Source: Rheinheimera texasensis DSM 17496 (lineage in GTDB: Bacteria > Pseudomonadota > Gammaproteobacteria > Enterobacterales > Alteromonadaceae). Taken from it: a stretch of 64,000 nucleotides of DNA. Shown piece after piece: positions 43,969 through 51,264 of the stretch. Position numbers and translations under genes: made by a program. Position 1 is the stretch's first letter. Every line of letters starts with the position of its first letter. The notes under the pieces were generated by a model. The model was not told the DNA's origin, did not search any database, and was given only the letters and a program-made list of their open reading frames with translations. The DNA is taken from the NCBI RefSeq assembly GCF_000711985.1, contig NZ_KL544007.1, positions 296,819 through 360,818 of the forward strand, read 5' to 3'.

Positions 43969-45276
43969 CTAGCCAAAATACAACGCAGCCAGCGTGCACA
44001 ACCCTTTACCGACCGAACCGAAACGATCGCCGGCGATCAGCGGCACATCAGGTAATAAGTTTTGCATCTGTCGTTTCACGCCCGGAGCCGCTGAAGCGCC
44101 GCCGGTTAAAAAGATTTGGTCTGGCTTGACCCCGGCTGCAGCCACACAATCGTTGATGAGTCCGCGTAGTCCATTCATCTCGACATAAAGCGCGTGGTCC
44201 AGCATGGCCTGATCCAGCACGGTCGCCAACCCTGACTGCAGCCGGTCAAGTTGTACTTGTGTAGATGCGGCTTCGGCCAGTTCGATTTTGGCCTGTTCAG
44301 CCTGCTGCACCAGGTAATAACTTAAATGTTGCTGATGCAGGTGTTGTAGCCGTTTCACCAGCGCGGGCTCTGCGGCAAGCTCCAGTAATTGCGTTATCTG
44401 TTGAGCGCTCGCCGGTCGATAAAACTGCTCTTGAGCATAAATATCGATAATGTTAACGGCGTCGCTGAATAACGCCGATGGCAGCGGTTTGCCACTTAGC
44501 GCCAGACTGCCGCGGCCCAGTAACGGCATCAGGCCATAAATCGCCAGTTTGATATCCATATCGACACCGCCTAAACGGCGACCGGCATGGCTTAACAGAT
44601 CCTGACTGCGATCTGCTACCCGGGCATGGTCCGGCCCGAGCCGGATTAAACTGATATCTGAAGTTCCGCCGCCAATATCAACGACCAGCACCAGCTGCTC
44701 AGCAGTTAAGGTGCGTTCGTATTCAACTGCTGCGGCCACAGGCTCATAAGCAAACTGCACTTCACGAAAGCCAGCCTGTGCTGCCGCGGTGCGAAGTAGT
44801 GCTTCGGCGCGGGCGTCGCCATCGCTGCCATCAATGCCCTGAAAGTGAATAGGCCGGCCTATCAGCGCAAACTCGGCTTGCTGTTGGCGATGTTGACCTG
44901 CCTGGCGGTGAATGTGCGTCAGCATCAGGCTGCAGACCTGCTGATACAGTTGAGTTTGCAGTGGGGTCAGCCGGGAACCCAACATTGATTTGGGCGAGCG
45001 GATAAATACACCGCCTAACGGCGCGGCACTGTAGCGGTCGTGGGCGGCCTGACCCAGCAAAGCGCGGTCCGGCTGACGCAGCAATTGCGCTAACGAGGGC
45101 TTTTTCTGTTCTTCATCTTCGGTGTCATATTCATCCGGCCAGGGCAGATATAAGGCGGAACTCAAGTACGGCGAGGCTTCGCTTAAGTGCAATAACTCAG
45201 GCTGACCAGCGGGGTCTAACCGCCCGGCAGTACAGTTTGAAGTTCCAAAATCAATTCCAAGATAATTTGCAGGCAT
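43969..45276 (-). CDS. yegD: Hsp70-family protein, YegD type
   Basis: A 435-residue actin-like ATPase related to DnaK but without the usual substrate-binding domain. Phosphate-binding loops are visible: GIDFGTSNCTAG at the N-terminus, VVDIGGGTSDIS near 200, and FLTGGASAAPGVKR near 395. The length matches YegD of E. coli. Its role is poorly known. The ATG at 45276 and a GTG one codon before are both possible starts; neither has a good ribosome site. It is divergent from the flagellar flgO unit. Confidence 0.88.
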   Translation of the reverse strand: MPANYLGIDFGTSNCTAGRLDPAGQPELLHLSEASPYLSSALYLPWPDEYDTEDEEQKKPSLAQLLRQPDRALLGQAAHDRYSAAPLGGVFIRSPKSMLGSRLTPLQTQLYQQVCSLMLTHIHRQAGQHRQQQAEFALIGRPIHFQGIDGSDGDARAEALLRTAAAQAGFREVQFAYEPVAAAVEYERTLTAEQLVLVVDIGGGTSDISLIRLGPDHARVADRSQDLLSHAGRRLGGVDMDIKLAIYGLMPLLGRGSLALSGKPLPSALFSDAVNIIDIYAQEQFYRPASAQQITQLLELAAEPALVKRLQHLHQQHLSYYLVQQAEQAKIELAEAASTQVQLDRLQSGLATVLDQAMLDHALYVEMNGLRGLINDCVAAAGVKPDQIFLTGGASAAPGVKRQMQNLLPDVPLIAGDRFGSVGKGLCTLAALYFG

Positions 45277-45363
45277 CACAGCGCGGTCCGAAGCAGAAAA
45301 GCGCCGCAGTATAACAGCAGATATGCGGCATTTTTAGCGCTGCGAGCAAGGATATACACACTC

Positions 45364-45379
45364 TGGCAGGTTTTTTGCT
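45364..45379 (+). promoter_or_regulatory. Sigma-54 promoter for the flgO unit
   Basis: TGGCAGGTTTTTTGCT, one mismatch to the defined consensus positions, with GG and GC separated by 10 bp. The predicted start near 45390 is about 36 bp before flgO. Confidence 0.8.
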
Positions 45380-45425
45380 CAAGCGAGAGTAGCAAATCAT
45401 TTTAGGCGAATTGTCCGGAGGTCCT

Positions 45426-46019
45426 ATGCGGCATTCCAGCTTGATCCTGTTGGCTTGCAGCCTGTTGTTGGCTGCCTGTCAGCAACAACCCGAGCGGCAG
45501 CAAACTGCCGCTGCGGTGCAGGAAGTGGCCGTAGGTCCAGTCCTGATGTATACCGAACGCTTGGCCGGCCGCTTGTTTGCCGGTGTACAACCACTACCCA
45601 AAGGTGCGGTTGCTGTGGTCAGTTTTACTGAATTACGCGCATTGACGCCGGACCCTTACAATTTATCGCAGAATTTGCTGGGTTTGCAGTTGCAGGAAAG
45701 CATGATTGCAGTCGCCAGCCAGCGTGGTTATCAGGTCAAAGAGCTGCGCACCGGGCAGGCTGTTGAAGTTTTTGCCGATCACGAACGTCTGCTGACCCGG
45801 GATCTGGCTGAGCTGGCGCAGCAGCAGGCGGTGCGTTATGTCATTGTCGGCACGCTGAACCAGGCTGAACAATATACTACTGTGAATGCCCGAATGGTCG
45901 ATATACAAACCAATACAGTCGTGGCGGCGGCATCTGACCTGATCCCGGCCGAGGTATTAGGCGCAACAGAACAGGTGCAGTTGCGTCAGCAAAAATTGTA
46001 TCGTCAGAGTGACTATTAA
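45426..46019 (+). CDS. flgO: FlgO-family outer-membrane lipoprotein
   Basis: The 197-residue product has a lipobox (LLLAAC, Cys17). The FlgO domain covers about 35-185: VAVVSFTELRAL, NLLGLQLQESM, RYVIVGTLNQ and VNARMVDIQTNTVV. In Vibrio cholerae FlgO is an outer-membrane lipoprotein needed with FlgP and FlgT for stable flagella. GGAGG lies four bases before the ATG at 45426. It is the first of three consecutive FlgO-domain genes behind one sigma-54 promoter. Confidence 0.82.
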   Translation: MRHSSLILLACSLLLAACQQQPERQQTAAAVQEVAVGPVLMYTERLAGRLFAGVQPLPKGAVAVVSFTELRALTPDPYNLSQNLLGLQLQESMIAVASQRGYQVKELRTGQAVEVFADHERLLTRDLAELAQQQAVRYVIVGTLNQAEQYTTVNARMVDIQTNTVVAAASDLIPAEVLGATEQVQLRQQKLYRQSDY

Positions 46020-46046
46020 TTGCGCCAGAATGAGTTGGAACCAGCT

Positions 46047-46760
46047 ATGAAAAAAATTCACGGTCTTTTACTGCTATCTCTGAGCTTGTCCGGTTGTGCA
46101 ACCTGGGAGCGTTACTCATTGTTGACCGGCTCAGAGTCTGAACCGGCGGAAGTGGAACTGACTGCACCGGCGCAGCAAAAAGCGCGGCCTCAGTATTTTG
46201 TCAGTCCGGCGCTTTATGACGGTGCCGCCTACCAGGCGACTCAACAGGCGGCGCAAAAACTTCACCCACAGTATCAGCCACAGGCTACCGTCAACGTGAA
46301 TCATTATGTGCAAAGCATGATGCACGATTTGGTCGCCAATCTGGATTTGGTGAACCCGCAAATGGTCATCGGCATGACCAGTTTTGTGTATCTGGATGGC
46401 CCCTACGATCAGACGGATTTACTGGGGAATCAGCTGTCAGAAAGTTTTATGCACGAAGTGCATCAGTTTGGTTTGGGTGTAGTGGATTTTAAAACTACAG
46501 ACTACATCCGGGTGACGCCACAAGGCGACTTTGTCTTTAGCCGCGATTTTATGGAACTAAAAGAAGAACAGCCGATTGAGTTTGTATTGGGCGGTACTTT
46601 GGTGCGCCATCAGGGCGGCACTTTGATCAACGCCCGTTTAGTCTCGGTTGCCAGCAAAAAAGTGGCAGCGACTGCGCAGGGATTTATTCCGCAACATGTA
46701 GTGGATGCTTTGTACCAGTCCGGCGGCTCGGAAAAGCTGTTACTGAAGCAGGGTGAATAG
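46047..46760 (+). CDS. Second FlgO-domain lipoprotein
   Basis: The 237-residue product has a lipobox (LSLSGC, Cys17), an extended linker (about 20-85) and a FlgO domain (about 95-230) with VIGMTSFVYLD, LLGNQLSESFM, DFVFSRDFMEL, FVLGGTLV and INARLVSV. It keeps the family pattern of the preceding gene but is clearly diverged, so an old tandem duplication is likely. The start at 46047, 27 bp after the flgO stop, has GGAA ahead. Confidence 0.8.
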   Translation: MKKIHGLLLLSLSLSGCATWERYSLLTGSESEPAEVELTAPAQQKARPQYFVSPALYDGAAYQATQQAAQKLHPQYQPQATVNVNHYVQSMMHDLVANLDLVNPQMVIGMTSFVYLDGPYDQTDLLGNQLSESFMHEVHQFGLGVVDFKTTDYIRVTPQGDFVFSRDFMELKEEQPIEFVLGGTLVRHQGGTLINARLVSVASKKVAATAQGFIPQHVVDALYQSGGSEKLLLKQGE

Positions 46761-46761
46761 C

Positions 46762-47571
46762 ATGAATAAAACCTGGTTGAGTCTGTTGGTACTAGGATTA
46801 AGCGGTTGTGCGCAGTTATGTGACTGCCAGAAAACCACTGCTGCGCAGAATAACACCGTAGCATCTGCGCCTTCAGCGGTACCTTCGGCCCCTGCTGAAC
46901 CAGCTGTTGGCAGCGATGGTTATGTGCTGGAGGACAGGCCCATGGCCGAAGCAGAACCTGTCGGCACTATCCAACGGCCATCGCAACTTGATTTAGTGGC
47001 ACAAGATCCAAATGCCCGGCCATTTTTAGCTACGGCCCCAGCGCCAACCCGCTTGACGCGGAAAATGCTGCCGTCTGAATTTCCAGTTGCGGTAGAAGGT
47101 CAGCCGTTGCCAGCCTCAATGTATCCCAATTTATCGCATAGTAAAAAACAGCTGTCGGATTATGCCAGCCAGTTGGGGTTTAAACTGGCGGCATTTGAAG
47201 CATTAAAAGGTGCCAAAGTGGGTGTCGCCAGCTTTGTCGAGTTTGATGACAACCTGCAACAGAGCAATGCGCTCGGTAATCAGTTTGCCGAAGCCATGGC
47301 CACTACTTTACCGCAGCACGGGGTTGAAGTGATTGATTTTAAACTGACCCGTAAAATTACTGTCAGCCGGGAAGGGGACTTTGCTTTATCGCGTGACGTG
47401 CGGCAATTATCTGAAAAGGCCGGCATGGATTACATTCTGGTCGGTACCTTGGTCACGACCCGGCGTGGCGTACAGGTCAATAGCCGTATTGTGTCGGTGA
47501 GGGGGCAACAGGTCGTTGCTGCAGCCAGTACGCTGTTACCCCATCTGGTACTGCAGCAAATTCAGCCATAA
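46762..47571 (+). CDS. Third FlgO-domain lipoprotein
   Basis: The 269-residue product has a lipobox (LGLSGC, Cys16) and a long Ala/Pro-rich linker (about 25-120) able to span distance from the membrane. A FlgO domain follows (about 150-269): VGVASFVEFDD, ALGNQFAEAM, DFALSRDVRQL, YILVGTLVTT and VNSRIVSVRG. It resembles the second paralogue more than the first. The ATG at 46762 follows the previous stop by 1 bp. The transcript ends in a long hairpin overlapping the stop codon. Confidence 0.8.
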   Translation: MNKTWLSLLVLGLSGCAQLCDCQKTTAAQNNTVASAPSAVPSAPAEPAVGSDGYVLEDRPMAEAEPVGTIQRPSQLDLVAQDPNARPFLATAPAPTRLTRKMLPSEFPVAVEGQPLPASMYPNLSHSKKQLSDYASQLGFKLAAFEALKGAKVGVASFVEFDDNLQQSNALGNQFAEAMATTLPQHGVEVIDFKLTRKITVSREGDFALSRDVRQLSEKAGMDYILVGTLVTTRRGVQVNSRIVSVRGQQVVAAASTLLPHLVLQQIQP

Positions 47572-47603
47572 ATAATGGCCGGATATATCGGCGGCCATTA
47601 TTT
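47570..47603 (+). terminator. Terminator after the FlgO-domain genes
   Basis: AAATAATGGCCG and CGGCCATTATTT form a 12-bp stem with a 10-nt loop, beginning in the TAA of the third FlgO gene. A T-rich tail follows. Confidence 0.8.
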
Positions 47604-47624
47604 AATCTGTTGATTTTCTGACGA

Positions 47625-47653
47625 TTCACAGGCCGCTAGCCATCTGATAGACT
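47625..47653 (+). promoter_or_regulatory. tRNA-Arg promoter
   Basis: TTCACA (47625-47630) and TAGACT (47648-47653) are spaced 17 bp apart, with a G/C-rich discriminator (CTGCCCG) before the tRNA. Confidence 0.6.
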
Positions 47654-47663
47654 CTGCCCGTCT

Positions 47664-47739
47664 TGCCCTGTAGTTAAACTGGATATAACGGGTGCCTCCT
47701 AAGCGCCAGTCGTGAGTTCGAGTCTCGCCAGGGCAGCCA
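47664..47739 (+). tRNA. tRNA-Arg(CCU)
   Basis: A full cloverleaf of 76 nt including encoded CCA. Acceptor TGCCCTG/CAGGGCA, D-arm GTTA/TAAC, anticodon stem GGTGC/GCGCC with loop CTCCTAA (anticodon CCT, reading AGG), and T-arm GTGAG-TTCGAGT-CTCGC all pair. The D-arm and anticodon loop match the E. coli tRNA-Arg(CCU) pattern. It lies between the FlgO genes and the 3' end of flgT on the opposite strand, 7 bp from the flgT stop. No terminator separates them. Confidence 0.93.
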
Positions 47740-47746
47740 GTTTTAC

Positions 47747-48940
47747 TCAATCTTCAGTTGTATCTGCCGGATCTCCAAACTCATCCACCGGTAGCCTTGC
47801 CGGCATTGCCACATCACCCGCCTGAATGTTTGCCAGTAGCTTAGCGTCGACACTTTCGGCCCAGGCCGCTTCGCTGCTGAGTTGCGTGACACGGACCGTG
47901 AGTTCAGTGACTGCCAGCAATGGCTGGATCCGGCCAAAACTATCCGGGACTTCACGGCGATGGACCAGCTTAAAAGTGTCGCCAATTTGCGCGCCGTGCG
48001 CTTTACCAATGTTAAGCAGCACCTGGTTTTCTTTCACCTGGGTGACTTCGGCCTGCAATGGTTCACAGCGGATGGCTTCTTCAACATCCATGGCTGCGGC
48101 GTTTAAGATCCGCTCAGCAGCTTGTCCGTACGTGGTCTCCCAAAAACGGTGATAACTGGGGTCCAGATCAGTTGATTTGCGGAAAGTCCAGACCGATGTC
48201 GTCTGGTACTTCTGACTGAACACTGTTCTTTCCTCAGCTAAATCAAAAACCTGCACTTGCAGGTGATAGTAGCGGTCCCGGTCTGCGTCAGTCCAGAATG
48301 TCCAGTTAGTGCCGGTGCTGCCGCCCAGTGACACGTCGTCGATGCTGGCAGTTAAAATATAGCGGGCACCCAATTGTTGTTGCAGCGCTTTACGCTCCAG
48401 ATAGCTTAGTGCAGTGACATCAACCGGGTTATTGTAGGCGGCCGGCCAGCTGCTGTGGCCGACCTCCTCAAGTTTACTGCTGAAGACTTTGCCGCTGACT
48501 TTGCCGATATTAAACAGGTCACCGACGATGGCTTGCTCCGGATTAGCCAGCCTGAATGGCGTGATCAGCAGCTTCTTGCGATAGGCCAGCGTTGGACAGA
48601 CTGATTCTGCCGGTTCGATGTCGGCACGAATGGTGACCTCAAAATATCCATCCCGGGTCGTTTCTGTCACCAGCTGGACATTTTGTACTTCGCCACTGCT
48701 TTCAACCTGCAAGCTCTCTTGTGTCAATAATCCGTCGGTGACTTGCTGGACACTTCTGACGCTGACCCCGGCAAACAGCAGCGCGCGTTTTACTGCATCT
48801 TCGGTGGCCTGAGCTCTGGCCGTTGCCTCGTCACCCTGGCGGATTGGTGCCCGGCCGGTTGTTTCATACCATTGCGCCTGCACAGGCAGCTGATACAAAC
48901 CGAGTAAAGCGGGTAGCAATAGTTTGGCTGAGGTTGACAT
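47747..48940 (-). CDS. flgT: Flagellar assembly protein FlgT (H-ring)
   Basis: A 397-residue periplasmic protein with a signal peptide (about 1-22, VQA-Q). In Vibrio FlgT forms the H-ring around the basal body of the flagellum. The three FlgT regions are visible: an N-terminal domain (about 23-110; ATEDAVKRALLFAGVSV), a middle domain that resembles the FlgO/TolB-N fold (about 125-290; KKLLITPFRLANP, ARYILTASIDDVS) and a C-terminal domain (about 300-380; LLNIGKAHGAQIGDTFKL). The start at 48940 has GGAG seven bases ahead. Divergent from flgP, each with its own sigma-54 promoter. Confidence 0.9.
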   Translation of the reverse strand: MSTSAKLLLPALLGLYQLPVQAQWYETTGRAPIRQGDEATARAQATEDAVKRALLFAGVSVRSVQQVTDGLLTQESLQVESSGEVQNVQLVTETTRDGYFEVTIRADIEPAESVCPTLAYRKKLLITPFRLANPEQAIVGDLFNIGKVSGKVFSSKLEEVGHSSWPAAYNNPVDVTALSYLERKALQQQLGARYILTASIDDVSLGGSTGTNWTFWTDADRDRYYHLQVQVFDLAEERTVFSQKYQTTSVWTFRKSTDLDPSYHRFWETTYGQAAERILNAAAMDVEEAIRCEPLQAEVTQVKENQVLLNIGKAHGAQIGDTFKLVHRREVPDSFGRIQPLLAVTELTVRVTQLSSEAAWAESVDAKLLANIQAGDVAMPARLPVDEFGDPADTTED

Positions 48941-48975
48941 CGTCAGGCTCCGGAATTCGTTCTTCCTGATGACTA

Positions 48976-48991
48976 AGCAAAGACTGTGCCT
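48976..48991 (-). promoter_or_regulatory. Sigma-54 promoter for flgT
   Basis: On the minus strand AGGCACAGTCTTTGCT. GG (plus 48989-48990) and GC (plus 48977-48978) are 10 bp apart, with two departures from the consensus. The start would be near 48965, 25 bp before flgT. Confidence 0.75.
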
Positions 48992-49023
48992 TGCCTGCAA
49001 AAATCAGCAGTGATTCGTAGTGT

Positions 49024-49039
49024 TGGCGCGAATTCTGCT
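49024..49039 (+). promoter_or_regulatory. Sigma-54 promoter for flgP
   Basis: TGGCGCGAATTCTGCT, GG-N10-GC spacing exact, two departures from consensus. It is back to back with the flgT promoter, 32 bp apart. Confidence 0.75.
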
Positions 49040-49097
49040 TAGAAATTGTCAGAGTACCGGTTCAAACTGCCGGTGGAACAGAAACTGGAGAATTCCG

Positions 49098-49550
49098 ATG
49101 CGCGCAGCCTTTGTTATTTTGTCGGTAAGTTTGATCTCAGGGTGTAGTGTGTTCTATGACCGTGAAGTGCAATGGGAAACAGTGCCGCCGAAGACATTTC
49201 CGGTGCTGAAAGCGGTCGGTTATGCGCCGCTGGCAGAGCAAAAGGCCGATAGTGCAGAGCAGCGGATGTTAATGGCGATGAAGGCCTCAAAGCTGGAAGC
49301 TTACAAAGAGCTCGCTGAGCAGGTATATGGTCAAAAAGTCGACTACAAAGTCACGATGCAGCAGGCTGTGGTCGGTAATGACAAATTAAAAGGCTCTATT
49401 CAGGGGGTGATTAAAGGAGCCAGGGTCGTAAAAACATATCCTGTGGGTGAATTTTATGCGACAGAAATGGAGTTGGACTTTAAGCAGGTCTATGAAATTT
49501 ATCAGAATTCTGCCCCAGTAAGACGCATTAAATCAGTTAAATACTACTAA
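49098..49550 (+). CDS. flgP: Flagellar outer-membrane lipoprotein FlgP
   Basis: The 150-residue product has a lipobox (SLISGC, Cys16) and an LPP20-type domain: VGYAPLAEQKADSAEQRMLMAMKASKLEAYKELAEQ (quoted here by its start and end, VGYAPL and KELAEQ) and VKTYPVGEFYATEMELD. FlgP works with FlgO and FlgT in Vibrio and forms outer-membrane-associated disks in Campylobacter. GGAG lies seven bases before the ATG at 49098. The gene is convergent with flgN; no terminator lies between, only a run of nine G. Confidence 0.88.
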   Translation: MRAAFVILSVSLISGCSVFYDREVQWETVPPKTFPVLKAVGYAPLAEQKADSAEQRMLMAMKASKLEAYKELAEQVYGQKVDYKVTMQQAVVGNDKLKGSIQGVIKGARVVKTYPVGEFYATEMELDFKQVYEIYQNSAPVRRIKSVKYY

Positions 49551-49609
49551 GGACAAGACCTTGATGCTATAGGGGCAGATACAGCGTTGTGAAAAGGGGG
49601 GGGGAGAAA

Positions 49610-50041
49610 TCAGGCTTTAATACCTTTTCCTACTGAATCAAGCGCTGGTTTACCTTTCGCGTTATAAGTTAATCCGGATTTTCCTCGTTGTTGCAGCAGT
49701 TCATGCTTAAATCTTTCGATGACTAACTGGCTCTGCTCCAGAGTCACCCTGTTAATTTCATTCTGTTCTTTACAACGCAGCATTACTTCATCAATGTCAG
49801 CAACGAGCTTGCGGAAATCCGGATTTGTTTTGAATTGGGGTAATTGTGCATGGCTGGCGATTTGTTGATCTAACTGCTGGATTTTGTCCAGTTGTTTGAT
49901 CTTGTCTGCGGAATTAGTTTCAAGGGCGGCGATATTACGCTGACTGATAGCTGTCAGTTCTTGTTTTAAAAGCAACAAAAGCACGCAGAGGTGCTCTTGT
50001 TGTTGTGTCAGCAAGGAAAGGATAGTGGGTTGACTGGTCAT
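49610..50041 (-). CDS. flgN: Flagellar export chaperone FlgN
   Basis: A 143-residue helical cytoplasmic protein that escorts FlgK and FlgL to the flagellar export gate. The sequence is coiled-coil throughout (about 5-120), with LLTQQQEHLCVLLLLLKQE at the start and a basic, disordered C-terminal end (GKSGLTYNAKGKPALD), as in FlgN proteins. Its ATG overlaps the flgM stop by 4 bp (ATGA), so the two are translationally coupled. Confidence 0.88.
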   Translation of the reverse strand: MTSQPTILSLLTQQQEHLCVLLLLLKQELTAISQRNIAALETNSADKIKQLDKIQQLDQQIASHAQLPQFKTNPDFRKLVADIDEVMLRCKEQNEINRVTLEQSQLVIERFKHELLQQRGKSGLTYNAKGKPALDSVGKGIKA

Positions 50042-50364
50042 TTTTTACCGAACAACTCGCCTTCGAACTGCACGATACGCCGTGCCAATTGCTCAACATT
50101 CACTTTATACTTGCCTTCCGAAATCGCCTGTTTAATTTCATCGACTTTTTTCTGGTCAATGCCAGAACTGCCTGATGCTTTTTCCTGAGCCTTAGTAAAT
50201 TGCTGAGCCTGGCTGGTCAAAGATACCGAGTCCTGCCGCAATGCTGGCTGATTAACCACAGCTTGTTGTTGCGCAACTTGCTGTTGTTTTTGAATATTTT
50301 GGTCAACCTTATCGGTTTTTACCGTAGTTGTTGCTGGAACTGTTTGATTTACATTGATAGCCAT
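50038..50364 (-). CDS. flgM: Anti-sigma-28 factor FlgM
   Basis: The 108-residue product binds and holds FliA (sigma-28) until it is exported through the finished hook-basal body. The N-terminal half is Gln/Val/Thr-rich and disordered (the export signal). The C-terminal half carries the conserved FliA-binding helices: DSVSLTSQAQQFTKAQ, KKVDEIKQAISEGKYKVNVEQLARRIVQFE (given by its ends KKVDEIKQ and ARRIVQFE). A sigma-28 promoter lies upstream, which allows late-stage resynthesis. Confidence 0.93.
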   Translation of the reverse strand: MAINVNQTVPATTTVKTDKVDQNIQKQQQVAQQQAVVNQPALRQDSVSLTSQAQQFTKAQEKASGSSGIDQKKVDEIKQAISEGKYKVNVEQLARRIVQFEGELFGKK

Positions 50365-50405
50365 TTTGACACCCCACAGACCTGTTGGCCCTTTCCTTGA
50401 CCATT

Positions 50406-50432
50406 TTAACGGCAGTTCCGACCGGAACTTTA
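50406..50432 (-). promoter_or_regulatory. Sigma-28 (FliA) promoter for flgMN with a palindromic spacer
   Basis: On the minus strand TAAA (plus 50429-50432), a spacer of exactly 15 bp, then GCCGTTAA (plus 50406-50413), one mismatch to TAAA-N15-GCCGATAA. The spacer plus one flanking base forms an inverted repeat, AGTTCC-GACC-GGAACT (plus 50414-50429). It lies just downstream of the flgA stop. Confidence 0.82.
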
Positions 50433-50439
50433 GATAAAT

Positions 50440-51129
50440 TTACAGATTAATCGCAACTTTTTTTACCGCTGTGACATTCGCCTGAACTTTACGTCCTGAG
50501 TTCAGGTTTTGTACTTCAATATTATCGCCTAAACTGCCGTCGGATAACGCCTTACCACTGGTCGCAACAATCAGAGTACCAGAGATCCCTTCAATTGTAA
50601 CCATGTCGCCTTTACATACAAGACAAAGATCTCGTAGTGTCAGGATTTGGCCAGGATTCAGTGCGCGCTTGGTACGGGCCCCGTCCACTATATCGGGATT
50701 GGAGATTGTCGCTCCCCGGCTGAACAACTGATCGCGGCTCTCGAGCTGAACCATGTCCATGCTAAGTACTGACCCCGGCGCGAGTTGTCGATTTGCGACG
50801 ACGACCTCAACCAACCGGCTTGCTCTGGCACTCAAATACAATTGCCATCCATTGGTACCGCTGCAAAGCACCTTGATGCTGTTCTGGCTTTGAATTTTCG
50901 GATTGACCATGCTGAATTGCAGAGGTGCATCGCATTCCCGCGCTTTCATCCGTGCATCAAGCGGATGCACGCGGATTTGAACCTGATCTGCAGATTGCTG
51001 CTGCAGCCATTGTTGTGCAGCATTGGTTAAATCAGCCGCATTAAAGGTTTCTGAGTGTGCATCAGCAACCAAGCCTGACAGCAGGATTGCCAGCGCTCTT
51101 AGAGCTTTAAAATTGTCGTACATTTTCAT
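50440..51129 (-). CDS. flgA: Flagellar P-ring assembly chaperone FlgA
   Basis: A 229-residue periplasmic protein required for FlgI (P-ring) assembly. The signal peptide covers about 1-26 (ending ADAHS). The C-terminal SAF-type domain and beta-clip regions are recognisable: VEVVVANRQLAPGSVLSMDMV, TKRALNPGQILTLRDL and DMVTIEGISGTLIVATSGKAL (each near 20 residues). The start at 51129 (MKMYDN) is chosen because the signal peptide follows directly; the frame extends further upstream into the cheV gene region without one. There is no strong ribosome site. Confidence 0.92.
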   Translation of the reverse strand: MKMYDNFKALRALAILLSGLVADAHSETFNAADLTNAAQQWLQQQSADQVQIRVHPLDARMKARECDAPLQFSMVNPKIQSQNSIKVLCSGTNGWQLYLSARASRLVEVVVANRQLAPGSVLSMDMVQLESRDQLFSRGATISNPDIVDGARTKRALNPGQILTLRDLCLVCKGDMVTIEGISGTLIVATSGKALSDGSLGDNIEVQNLNSGRKVQANVTAVKKVAINL

Positions 51130-51130
51130 A

Positions 51131-51146
51131 TGGTTTCGGCTATGCT
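51131..51146 (+). promoter_or_regulatory. Sigma-54-like promoter for cheV
   Basis: TGGTTTCGGCTATGCT, with GG (51132-51133) and GC (51144-51145) 10 bp apart. Only the core elements match, so it is weaker than the other flagellar sites. It lies about 119 bp before cheV, immediately beside the flgA start. Confidence 0.5.
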
Positions 51147-51225
51147 TTATCGACAAAGGGGAATAACATACAGCTCTTTGTATTTTCAGAACTTTGCTGC
51201 AGATATTCTGACTAAACGATGTGTC

Positions 51226-51241
51226 TGCAAGAATCGAACCG
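51226..51241 (-). promoter_or_regulatory. Sigma-54 promoter for flgA
   Basis: On the minus strand CGGTTCGATTCTTGCA: GG at plus 51239-51240 and GC at plus 51227-51228 with 10 bp between, three departures from consensus. The start near 51215 gives an 85-nt leader. Confidence 0.6.
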
Positions 51242-51264
51242 AACTGTTTTGGTTGGAGTGTTAA

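Noticed and set aside
51177-51264. Sigma-28 promoter for cheV (TAAA at 51213)
   Set aside because: No GCCGATAA-like element at 15 bp; the sequence there fits the flgA sigma-54 site on the other strand instead.
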